Assembly (NCBI GenBank): GCA_000611775.1
Contig: KK106981.1
Location: forward strand, 1,545,507 to 1,609,506
Direction of reading: 5' to 3'
Length of the DNA stretch: 64,000 nucleotides
From: Umbilicaria muhlenbergii
Taxonomy: Eukaryota > Ascomycota > Lecanoromycetes > Umbilicariales > Umbilicariaceae
Shown piece after piece: positions 12,537 to 24,070 of this stretch. A program made the position numbers and the translations under genes. The notes under the pieces are model-generated. The model searched no databases and was not told the DNA's origin. It saw nothing but the letters and a program-made list of their open reading frames with translations. Position 1 is the first letter of the stretch. The number at the start of each line of letters is the position of its first letter.

Positions 12537-12998
12537 TGTTACTCTCAAGGACTTTGCTTGAGCAATGGTGGTGGATATCAGATGCTGTTCGCTTTCCAAG
12601 CAATGGGGGTTGTCGAAATATTTTGTTGCCGAAAATCACCTACTGCGGAACAATTCCGGCGGTTGCTACGAAGCAAGTTTTACGAGATCTGCCATATAGG
12701 CACAAGAACTTCTAGGACCCTGCAGTCAACATAAGAATGATTTACAAAATGTTATGGAATGACTGGTCAGTAATCCGGCACTGTATGAACGACTGCACTT
12801 TTCGTCCAATCTCTAAGGAAAATAGATACTACAGATTTGATACTGGATGATTACCCGCAGCAAGATCTGCCCTGGTATGAAAGAATTCGTTGGTCGTATA
12901 GATCTCTTCCGATGGAGAATTAATGTAGCAGCTCCATACCACCCTCACCAAACCCCCAAAGAACATAACCAAGCTTGTCTTGGGATATTAAAACTACC
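12537..12998. other. Intergenic region between RPA49 and the C2H2 gene
   Basis: RPA49 promoter side and the 3' side of the zinc-finger gene. No supported gene, repeat or RNA was seen. Confidence 0.5.
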
Positions 12999-13745
12999 TC
13001 AGTATCTCAAGCCGTGGGCATTCCGCTGATGGCTCAACAGCTTGTCGCGACGGAGGAAACCTCTGGCCCCGCGGTAGGGGCAGCCAGGGACAAAGCACTC
13101 GTACTTTGTGGCCCCGGGCTGGTGGACTTTGGCGTGCCGGTGGAGGTCGGAGGCGCGCTTGAAGGTGCTGGTGCAGGTTGGATCAGTGCAGGCATGCCTT
13201 GCTGGTGTGGCGGCCCCCGCGACGGGGACGGGGGCGGGGTTTTGGACAGAGGCCACACTGGAAGTATTCAAGGGGGCAGCTAAGGTGTTGGATGGGCCGA
13301 TGGGATTGGCAAACATGCTGGCGTCGACGTTGGGGAAGGTGTTTTTGGTGTTGATGTAGCCAACCACAGTGTCATCGGTAGGGATTGGGTCCCAAGTGAA
13401 TCCGTTAAGCGTACTGGCAGGACCCAGATCTTGATGGACAAGGCTGTCGAAGTTGTGGACTTTCATATGACCTTCCAGATCTGTAACATCCTGGAAGGCG
13501 GCTCCGCATTTAGGATACAGACACGCATGCAGACCCGCATGAACGCTTGATCAAGGGACCGTCAGTTTGTCACAAAAAAAAAAAAAAACTCACTCGAGCT
13601 CAGCCGCAGCACGACCATGCATGGTGCGTGCGTCTGGCTGGAAACTTGGCACGACATTATTGGTCCTCTGGTAGTCTATCTCGGAGGGAAGGGCGTCGTA
13701 TGCGTCTGTGAAAAGGCTGGGTCGATTGGCTCTCCTGTAATCCAT
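12999..13745 (-). CDS. Small C2H2 zinc-finger protein
   Basis: Predicted nuclear DNA-binding protein of 232 residues from two exons (13745-13594 and 13545-12999). The 48-bp intron has a GTGAGT donor, a T tract and a CAAG acceptor; phase 2 agrees on both sides. The N-terminal region (MDYRRANRPSLF) is without known domain. Three Cys2His2-type modules follow: CLYPKCGAAFQDVTDLEGH, then after a linker rich in Asn/Pro/Ala CTDPTCTSTFKRASDLHRH, then CFVPGCPYRGARGF with HQRNAH. Each has a C-X4-C pair, and the last has a longer loop before its histidines. This spacing is common in ascomycete C2H2 proteins of unknown target. An upstream in-frame start at 13859 would add residues that look non-coding. 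Function beyond DNA binding is not inferable. Confidence 0.75.
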
Positions 13746-14242
13746 GAGGAGGGCGTGGGCGTGTGGGTCTTGGTGAACGCTAAGAGGGCTGATACAGGAA
13801 AGAAAGATTGGAGGATGTGTTGTTGTTGCCTTGGGGACAAAGACCAAGCAACAAAGCAAACCAAATACCGCTGTTGCAAGAAATATTGGTGAGAAAGCTC
13901 AGAAAAGCGGATTGGGGCACGCCTATAATTTATACAAATGGTGTAGGTGGAATTAGGCAACTGATGAGTTACGCCTAATGGAACCCAGTGCAGGCAGCAG
14001 CCCACACTGACGCAAGAACGGAAGCATCATCCAAGGCATAGACCTAGAACTCAAGCCTCGATTGCTTGAGTCGGCGGCGACATTCGATTGTATCGGATGA
14101 ACGAGCTGGCAGTAATTGGAGCTGGGTCCGACGGTGATGGTGATGTCCTTAGCGGCGCCTCAGATGATGCCGCAGCCGCTTGTCGTCGTCTTCTCAGCCT
14201 TATTCGCGCTAGCCCAGTACTTAGTCATCCTAGCCCTACAAC
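13746..14242. other. Intergenic region at the left edge of the first island
   Basis: CpG-containing host sequence, probably the promoter side of the C2H2 gene. The last five bases (ACAAC, 14238-14242) are the left target-site duplicate of element A. No other feature was seen. Confidence 0.6.
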
Positions 14243-14372
14243 TGTTGATCGGACTTTTCCGAGTCCAGCCAAATTAGTACTAGTTAGACTGGTTCATAAG
14301 CCAGATTTTCACTGAGGGGCTTTCCTCTCTATCAATTGCATGAAACGTCTTGCCGATCAAGTCCCTTTTTCT
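14243..14372 (+). repeat. Left LTR of element A
   Basis: A 130-bp direct repeat beginning TGTTGATC and ending CCCTTTTTCT, matching 31,701-31,830 with about five differences, all transitions and most at CpG. It is preceded by the ACAAC target duplicate. It is unusually short for a Gypsy LTR. Confidence 0.88.
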
Positions 14373-17300
14373 GATGACTTCATGACGGGACCTAACGACC
14401 TCACTGTGACTGCATTTGATCATCATATTCATTATCCCTGGATCTGCTTGAGCTTGAGGAAAGAAGCAGGCTTTAACATGTCATCCTGCTACAGAAAACT
14501 CTGCATTGAAATCACTTATCAACTGAAAACCCTTCCCTTTGAAAGGACATCATCATCAAAACAGACTTCAGTCCTGAGAATAGAATGATAACCCTTCTTC
14601 AGGAGCTTTTTAAACTTGTCTTTCTTATTTCACCTTGTACAAGTACTCTGAGCACTCTCACAGAGTACTCAGACTACTTATTAACTTCCTTATTCTCATT
14701 CAGTCCTGTACCTACCTCAACTATACATTTCATTATAACAGTCATAAATAATGACTCAGACTTTGCTCTTTGTGAATCATTTAATGAAAAAAATGAACAG
14801 TCAGTCACCTGTTGACTGAAGAAACTTGAGTGAGAGCTCAAGAGACACTTCAGCATTAATGTCATTGATTCAGCTGACTTCCTGTAAGCTGTGAACCTTC
14901 TATTAACAGATGATGCTGCAGCATGAGCAGAAATCATCCCTCTCATCACAGAACTGCTGAAATCCCCCTTCTTCACAGTTGACACAGTGACACAGTTCAA
15001 GATGTTGTTTATTCAGAGATATTTTATTAAAGTCTCTGAAGCTTCAGCTGTTCATTTTAACTCAGAAATATCAGACTTATGTCAGCAAGATGATGAGGCC
15101 TTGATAACTTATTACAAATAAACTGTTGAACTGTTATTCTGAGTGAGAGGATGAGATCACCTGAGATCAACTTCAGTAATTTTAAACTTATCTGTTTTAT
15201 CTCCTCTTAAAATTATCATGTTGAACACTGTGATGAGAGCATTTACCTGAGGAATTCAAGACCCTGATGTTTAATGAGATGCTCTTTAAGATTTAATCTC
15301 ATCAGACTGCTCCCTCCTTGAGGTTTATACTGTGATGAAAGAATCATGAAGGGTCAAAGCAGAATACACTCACTTACAAAAGAAAGTCATTCAAGCTCAA
15401 GAACTTCAATTCTATCATGATGTGATTCATCAGAATATGTCAACAGTTTAAATCAATTTGTTAAAGGCCTCCTATCAAGCAAACATGCCTCAGTGAGGTT
15501 ATCAGAATTAATTGAACCCTCAGCAGCAGTCATCTATGACATGATTTATGCAAGCATCAACATACTCAACTTCAGCTTTCTACTACCTTTCACAATCACC
15601 TCAGTCACCTCAGCAGTTTATCTCAGCTGCATGAAACATCTATCAGGCGTCTCATCAAGCTGTGAGAGAAGATGAGAATTATAACAGAGGAGACAGCAAT
15701 GAAAATGATTAATTAAACAACTCATACATCAATGACATCAGGATGTTCACCTCAGGATGTGAAATCATTATGTGTATAAAATGCAAAGAAGATGATCACA
15801 TCAGCTGCAATTATGTTAATCAGACATTATTAAGGAATGAGCAGAGCATTCTGAAGATCATGATTTTAAATGACAAAGATCAGTTCCCTGAACCTGTCAC
15901 AATTGACATCAGCTCATTTATGTCAGTGATTATCAGTAATGCTCTACCTCAAGGTTCATCAGTGATGAGAGTTCAGTTCATAACTTACAGTCTGACTAGT
16001 TTATGAACTGTAAGTGAAAACATTAACTTCATGAAAGTATTTCTTGAGGAGGGATTTGAGCTCAACAAAAGACCTCATGTTGAGAAGTCATCTGCAATGC
16101 CTTTGTCCTCATGATCTTCAGCTCAGCTCATCACCTTTCAATCAGAAATATTCACTGATTAAGACTTCTTCTTTCAAAGTGTCTTAGTTCAGAAGGAGAA
16201 TGAGCGGTCAAAGAAGAAAGATTAAAAATGTACAGAGAAGGCAGTCACAATCACCTCATTAATTGACTTAATTGATGAAGACATTGAATTTATGAATAAG
16301 CTGACTTCAGTCTGACAACTTTTGAAGTCTCAAAAGATAAACATGACTTGAATGAACTTCTGTGTTTGATCTTTCACTGTGTGTCAGGAGCTCAAGCAGT
16401 TACTCATTTAAATATTTAATCACAAGAAGAAGGGAAAAGCTTCAGCAAGTTAATCTCAAACTCAACAGAGGATGATTAATTCTATAACTGTAAATGAGAA
16501 TACTTAATTCCTGAGCATGTTCATGAGCACTGATAAAGCTTTTCAGATTTCATGTACTGTTCACATTTTTGAAAGTGAAGAGTTAACATTGAACTGCTCT
16601 TAAGTTCAGGCAGATCAAGAATCTGACATGAATGTCATCTTCATTGTAATGATTAAACAGCTTGAGCTCTCATTTCACATCTTATCAGATGTGAGATTCA
16701 CTGATTTAATCATGAAAACAGCAGATCATCAGGAAACACTTTTACATCATTAAATATATCTGAAACTTGAGGTGAAGGAAATATGAAGGCAAATTTACTG
16801 CTTTATCACTTTAAAACTTTCATCTCCTGTGTCTGAGATAAAACACTTGAGTCTGCTGTTGAAAATTCCCTGACTATATTCAGTCAATGTCATCATTGAG
16901 ATCTGAGGATTCAAAATTGAGATTGAAGACTCAGCTGTCAGAGAAACTGTACAAGATGTTGTTGATTCAGAGTTAATATTCTCACAGGATTATAATCTTC
17001 TTATGTATCTTAAAATCATCTTGACTTCTCATATGAAGGATGACTCAGATGAGAAAGATGCTGACACAGAAGTGAACTCAGATACAGACAACTCAATAAG
17101 TCTGTCTGATGAAAAGAAATCAAAGAATGTCAAGGCTGAGAAGCAAGATTTTCATTAAATCCTCTGCAGAACTTTAAACTGCAGAGAGCAGTGATAATAT
17201 TATCATGCTCAGTAAGAGCGTCTGCTGCCTCCTCACTAAAGAAAAGCATCATTCATTATCTCAGTCTTTTTCACAGTTATCCTGCAGACTTCATGCTTCT

Positions 17301-19873
17301 GTCATTTATGTCAACAACTGATCACCTTCAGTCTTCTCATTACGTCAGCCCCTCATCCTCATTATCAGTGGTATTACAGCAGCAATGAGGATGTACATCA
17401 TTACTCAAGCTCTCTTTGCAGCTTAATTAAGTCAATATTGAGGTCATTAATTCAATGACGCTGAAGGCATTCTTCTCAGTTAAGTGAAGACCTCAACAGC
17501 ATCCTTTATCAAAGAATTTCAATGATTATCTCAGTCACACAGAGCTCTTAAGCTGAGCCTTTAAGTTTAAGATTCAGCTCAATAATCATATTTTAACAAA
17601 AGCTGATGAATTACAGGTCCTTCAGCTTCTCTACTTTTATAAACACCTTAATGATGCAAATTTAAACAGTCTTTCAGCCACTGATCTTATCTTACATAAA
17701 GCTCATCTTACCTCAGGGATGAAACCCTCCTCTGAGAGAGTATAATTCTGTTGAGCACCTCACAAAGAGTGATGACTCTGAAAGCTCATGCAGGATGATA
17801 TGCTTGAAGGAGTTTATGAGAGAACTCAGCATGTCAACAGAAAGTTGTCTGCTTGAAATGCTTAAACTGTGCTCATGAATAAAGAAGAGAACCCAAAGCT
17901 CACTGATGAGTTAAAGCTCACTTTTGATTACAGCAAGATTAAAAAGAACATGTCAGAGAATTATCTGAAATTAATGTTTAAAGTTCATGACTACCTCTCT
18001 GACCTGAGACATGAAACCTTCTTTCAGGCAGATATTAAGCATGAATATTTCAGCATGATTTTGCACTCAGATGATCATCATTTGTTTGCATTTTCTATCC
18101 TTGAAATTGAACAACTGTAATTCATGTAAATGCCTCAGAGATCCTGATCTGCAGGCTTCATGATGTCAGAACTGATGAACATCACTTTAAAATTAATTTC
18201 AGAGCCTCAGTCAGAACTGTCACTTATGCATGAGAAGCTCATTGAGTCAGCTTTAATAATCTTTTACATGAATGACCTCTTCAGTGGTCACCTGAACTTT
18301 AAATCTCAATTCACTTTTCTCAGAGATCAATTCTTTCCTCAAATTGAGTGAGTCAAGCTCACTTTATCCTTTAGGAAATTTCAGCTGTTTGTAGACAATA
18401 TCAAAGCCTTAGGAGTAAAGCATTATGTTAGCAGGAAAATTCACATCCTTTTAGCTCAAGTTGAGATCATTGTCAAGTGATTAAAATTATTCAATGTTAA
18501 AGGAGTGTGAGGCTTTTTAAGAGCTATAAGTATAACCTGCTGATGAGTAAAGAATTTCACAGAGATTGCTCAGCCTCTGAACTGACTGACTGAGAGTGTT
18601 TTATGAAGGTGAACTCAGTCAGAGCAGTTATCCTTTGAGATTCTCTGAATAAAGTGTGCAACTAAGGTTGTCATGAATGACATTGACTGATCTTTGAATA
18701 TTCACTTCTACTCAGATGCCTCAGGATTCACTGATGATTTAATGATAACTTAATTTCAGAAGGTCAGTGAAGAGTTAAAATCAATTGAGGTTCTTATCAT
18801 CTATGACACTCTTACCTTTTCAGTCATGGAATGAAAATATCAAACCTATAAACAGGAGCTTTGTGTCATTGTTAAGTTCATCATTAAATTTTAATATTTA
18901 ATCTTCTTTGAAATTCAGAGTGTCCTGAGATCATACACACTGATCACAAACCCCTTGTTCACTTTCTCAGCTTTAATCTACATGACAGCATTTATGAACA
19001 TTGAGCTGTGAGGCTCTGAGAACTCCACATAAGAATGATGCATATCAAAGGAGAACAGAACATCATTGTTGACAGCTTGTTTAAAATCATATTCTTCAAA
19101 AAGAATTGTGAGGAGGATGATATCATTCAGATAACTCAAGAGCACATTCAGAAGAATGAAGCTCAGTGAATCTGAAAAGATGAAAAGAATGAGTTTAAAT
19201 CATTTCTAAAGAGGCTTGCTGACAGAGAGAGAGTAGAAGTCATAAGTCAAAGAATCTTGCACAGTGTTTCAGTATTTACACTTTAATCTTTCACCTCATG
19301 ACAAGAGACCTACTAAGCTTCAATTTAATTTGAAATGATTTACAACTACATCTCAACAGGAAACTTATCAGAGCTTATATTAATCAGCTTTTTTCAGAAG
19401 TGCCTGAACTACTGAATTAATGAGAACTTTCAACTGTGAATGCACTGAGATGAATTACACCTCCTTTGCATCTCAGAGTTCAAGGTTGCAGTCACCTTAT
19501 ATGAAGCTCATGATAAGAGCAGTCATTAAGTCAAAGACAGCATGATTTTTAAATTATGAGAGCTCATTTATTGACCTTCTCAGTTCACAGATGTGAAGCA
19601 GTACATTGTTAAATATTTACAGTGTGCTCATCACACCTCAGCACAGAAGAGTCAGCTGCTTTAACTTATCATAACTCATCACTCTTTTCAACTGCTCACT
19701 ATGAACTTCATCAGACCTCTGAGGAAGATTATGTCAGCTGATTTTGAATACATCTTACATTTAATGAATTACTTCAGTAGATATTTCATGACTTACCTCA
19801 GCATGACTGTTAATGCTCTGAACATCATTCAAGCTCTTGATGATGTGTTCAGTTGATTCACTCAGCCAGAGGC

Positions 19874-20164
19874 TGTAAGGGAGTGAGTGTATGATGATCA
19901 TTGTATAAGAGTTGAACAGAGTGTCATAGGCAATATAATCATGATAAGTCAATGCAATGATTATATGTCTTTTATTCAGTGGCAAAACTGATTGTTGAGA
20001 AAGCAGGTTTCTGAACCTCCTTGTGAAAAGTTTTACTTGATGTCAAGGCACTAGACGCTGAGTCATCATATTTATATAATGTCATATTATAGTGTCGTAC
20101 TATAGTGTCATACTAATGTCATACTAGTGTTGTATTGTCATATTATTATATGATGACCCTGACA
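19874..20164 (-). repeat. LTR of element B copy 1 (3' side of the element)
   Basis: A 291-bp direct repeat paired with 27,849-28,139. In the first ~210 bp I count about a dozen differences, all transitions. It is preceded by GAGGC (19,869-19,873) and contains short GTCATACTA-type tandem repeats. Confidence 0.92.
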
Positions 20165-20660
20165 CAATATTTCTCTTCTCATGATGCCGTCCCTGAAGTC
20201 AACTGACTGCTCATAAACTTCATTATGATGTTGTAACAGTTGAGGTTGTAGAGTGAGCATGTTGAGCTTGTAAGATGATCATGCAGGACTGCATTAAGAT
20301 AAGGTTAATCACATGCCCTCACTTAATTGTGATGATACTGCGCTGACAGTAAGCTTTCTTTATAACATAAACATCAAAAATTACAATGTTTATTATAAGT
20401 TTAAAACACCTCTTCCCTTGTGTTTCTTCTTCATCATTTTTATTACAACATGTTGTCATACTTCTCATGATTTTTTCACAGCTCATTGAGTGACCTGATG
20501 ACTTCATGATGTCATCTCTCATTGCAGAGGTGTTCACCTCATGAAGGGAGTGTCATGAAGCTTGCAGCTCATGCTTCATTTGCAGTGTCATACTTCCTGT
20601 CATACCTTGTATGAATGTTAACATGATATATAGGCAATCAATACTTGAACTCTTGAACTC

Positions 20661-21194
20661 ATGATCATGAACAATGATGAAGACTCACCTTCATCAGGGA
20701 AGCTCATCAATCTCTGAGCTCAGTGTGATGAGGAGGGCTCTGAGTCAGAGTCAGTGAATGAAACTGTGATGATAAACACCTTCAGAAAGAGAAAAGGAAA
20801 CAGAGTGATAAAACTGACTGTTCAATGCTTGAAGAGGATCAAGTGTTTATCTCTGAGTGACATCTTCAACAGTGATTCCTGCTCTGTGTGATGTCACAAT
20901 GATACCTCACTGCCGGCTCATGTGCAGCAGGCTCATCATCATGAGTGTGTGATTTAAGAGAACCTCAATCACATGTTGTCAAGTACTGCTCACTGTGACT
21001 TTTATATAAGAGTTGAAGTTGATCACTGCTTTGTGTCAGACAGAGAAGCCTGCACATGTTGCATATCTCTCTGCAATTCTCATGAGTAATGCACAACAGA
21101 GTCTTCAATCATCACTGCTCTTGACTCTGAGAGCTCTGATGTTGTTGTCCTGACATGTGTTTATGATGATCAGAGGGATGACAGCACATCATAA
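20661..21194 (+). pseudogene. Antisense Cys/His-rich frame of element B copy 1
   Basis: A 178-codon frame on the strand opposite to pol, between integrase and the 3' LTR. It has a Ser/Glu-rich N-terminus and a Cys/His-rich C-terminal half (HVQQAHHHEC and DREACTCCISLCNSHE). The same frame, with the same 534-bp length, occurs in copy 2 (43,386-43,919), and a 540-bp version in copy 3 (61,076-61,615). The cysteine pattern suggests a metal-binding domain; its role is unknown. The copy is broken, with a few breaks. Confidence 0.55.
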
Positions 21195-21911
21195 GTCTGC
21201 CTTCTTTAATTCTCTTTTGTTTTGTTTAATACAACAAAGTGTCATACTTTATGTCATACTTTTGTCATACTTTTTGTCATACTTTTGCATTATTAATTAG
21301 TCATAGCATTTAATGACTGATCATCAGATTCTCATGCTGCTGCTTTTTATCAGTCATTATCAGCACTTTTCACACCCTCTGCAGCTGCTCCTCAACATGA
21401 GTCTCACAGCATTCATGATGAGATAATTAATGTTAATTCAGTAGTCTTGAGAAGCTCATTTAAGCTCTTGCTGTCTTACTGAAAAGCACTGCTCATGCTT
21501 TCTGCATCCTCAACACTCATTAATCTTGTTGTCATCAAGAGTATATCAAACTCTGTGAACAGCATCATGTTGAGGAGATGAGGTTAAAGACTTCATCAGA
21601 CAGTGAAGAAGAGTTTGAGATGATGAAAGATAAATAAATAAATGAGGGTGACTTGATGCAGCACTGATGAGGAGTTGAGTGCAAGATGTTGATCTCAGGT
21701 TCATTTTGATCTTCAGACTTGAAATGAAATGCTTCTGTGTTTAAGTATTCTCTGCAATGTGACACATCTGTGATAATGTAGTTCATACAGTAATCTTATT
21801 AAAGATCTTGTCATAATATCATAACATCATAGCCTCTGTCATACTTGTTGTAAAGCACAGGTTTCATCATAAAAGATCAGGTTAACAAAGCTGACAAAGT
21901 TTTCAATTCTT

Positions 21912-21996
21912 AAGACTCATGACTTTTGTGACAGCTTTCTTAAAGCTCATGGCTTTTGCAACAACTTTTTAATCAACTTTAAAAAATCATGTCATA
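21912..21996. repeat. Short version of the 54-bp tandem repeat, element B copy 1
   Basis: About one and a half degenerate units of the CTCATGACTTTTGTGACAGC repeat, which is present four times in copy 2 and about three times in copy 3. Confidence 0.55.
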
Positions 21997-23796
21997 CAGC
22001 TCACCTGAATTTCAGTTTATTAAAGTTGTCAGCATGAAATTTTCACATTTTTGCCTTTACATTGTGAATGAAGTGTGTTGATTCTCATGTGTCATCTCAC
22101 ACTTGATCTGTCAGCTTTCATTTAATGAGGTATTGAAGCCTGCTGTCATGAACATGATTATTCACAATTGCCTCAACTTCTCACTCATCATCTCAGTTGA
22201 GTAGTAGGTCTTTTCCTGCTAATGCAGAGAACACATGATATGTGTCTTGAAATGACTTCAATAGAGTGACATTGAATATGTTATAAATGTTTTGATCCTC
22301 TGAGAGGTCAAGTTCATATGATGATTAACTTATCACATGTCATATCATGAATGAGTTGAACTTTTTTCAATGCAGTTTCTTCATCTGCTTGTTCATTGAC
22401 ACATTCTTTTCATTAATCAGTATTAAATCATCTTCTTTGAATGTTATCTTCATTCAGTGCTGATTATAATAATTTACATATGTTTCATTAACCTGTCATA
22501 ACTGCTTCTGAGCTGTTGCAATTTGATCTTAAAGCTGCTGTGCATCTGCATAAGATCTTATTTGTTCATGTGAGTGCTGTATAAGCAGCTTACTTAAGCT
22601 CATCTGAGGGTCTCACTTTAAGTTAAGCTGAAAGGGGCTCTTTCCTGTAGCAGCATGTATGAAGTTGTTGTATGAGAACTTCATGCAGAGTAAAAGCTTG
22701 ACTCAGTTCTCTTACTGCTCATTAATGAATATGCATAAATACATCTTCAGGGATTAATTCTGCCTCTCTGTTTGACTGTCAGTTTGCAGGTGAAAAGCTG
22801 TTGACATGTTATGATGACAAAACATGTGAAAGCAGAAGCTGATTCACTGCTATAAAATAAACAGCTTGTCTCTGTCTGTGATTAAAACTTTTAATACATC
22901 ATGATGCTTAATTATGTCCTGAATAAACACTTCAATGAAGTCAGCAACTGACATTGTCTTCTGTATTAAAATATAATGAGCCATTTTGATCAACTTATTG
23001 ACTATGATGAGGATTAAATCTCATGTTGTACTTTCATATGTGCTGCTCAGTGACAGGTCTGTAATGAAGTTTATTATCACTGTATGTCATGACACTTCTG
23101 AGACTGATAATGAGTTCAATAACTTGTATGATTTGTGATGAGCTGACTTCACCTTTTGACATTCAACATAATCATGACAGTAATGTTGTACGTCTCTGAC
23201 AGCATCAGGTCAGTCATAAGATCACTGCATTAATTTTGCAGTTCTTGACTTCCTGAAATGATCTGTAAAAACATCATCATGAAATCAACTGATCACTACA
23301 TTGTGAAGAGCAGAGTTCTGTGAAACATAAATCTTACTGTTGTAGTGTATGACATCATTTATTTCTTGTCAACATTTTCATATATCTGACAGTATAAATG
23401 CCATATTTGACTGCATCTTTGATGTCATGATTATCTCAGAGTTCATGTCTATATTCATATTTGTCATCTCAGACTCAGTCAAGTTGTTTTTATCCTTAAG
23501 AGGGGTAGTTAATCTCTGTCATACTCATCATATCAAACTGTCTTTTGACTGCTCAGTATGAATTGCACATTTAAGTTGTTTAATAAACATTCTTGTATAA
23601 GCTGTTATCTCCTCACTTATTGATGAGTGAGTAGACATGAGTTGAAGTGCTTCAACAGTGTCAACAGAAGCATTATCCTCAATTTGAAGATTAATAGAAA
23701 CATGACTTATGTCATCATTCATAACTGCAGTGTTTATTGAGTTATTCTTGATTGAGTGCTGCTGAGGCTCTGCATACTTAAGCTCTCTTATTTAGT

Positions 23797-24070
23797 CATG
23801 ACTTGCTTCTTAAGCATGTAGGTCATGAACTGCTGGTGTTTCAGTCATATCATCAGCTTCAGTATTCATCATACTGATATATTCATCATGGCTTGCTTCT
23901 CAAGCATGTAAGTCATGAACTGCTGATGTTTCAATCATGCTGCTGACTTCAGTATTCATCATATTAACATTTTCATCATGATTTACTTCTTCTTGAGCAG
24001 ATAGGTTCTGCATTGCTGATGTTTTAATGAGATCATCATCTTCAGTGTTCATCATACTGATAATATTCAT
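23797..24070. repeat. 90-bp tandem repeats in the pol spacer of element B copy 1
   Basis: Three units of about 90 bp (CTTGCTTCT ... GTCATGAACTGCTGATGTTTCA ...), encoding a 30-residue repeat between RNase H and integrase. Unit number differs between copies of the element. Confidence 0.7.

Noticed and set aside
14243-14372. 130-bp repeat as a tRNA-derived SINE (box-B-like GGTTCATAAGCC and a terminal T run)
   Set aside because: The two copies sit at the ends of one island in direct orientation with a shared 5-bp duplicate outside, which fits LTRs better; the box matches are weak.
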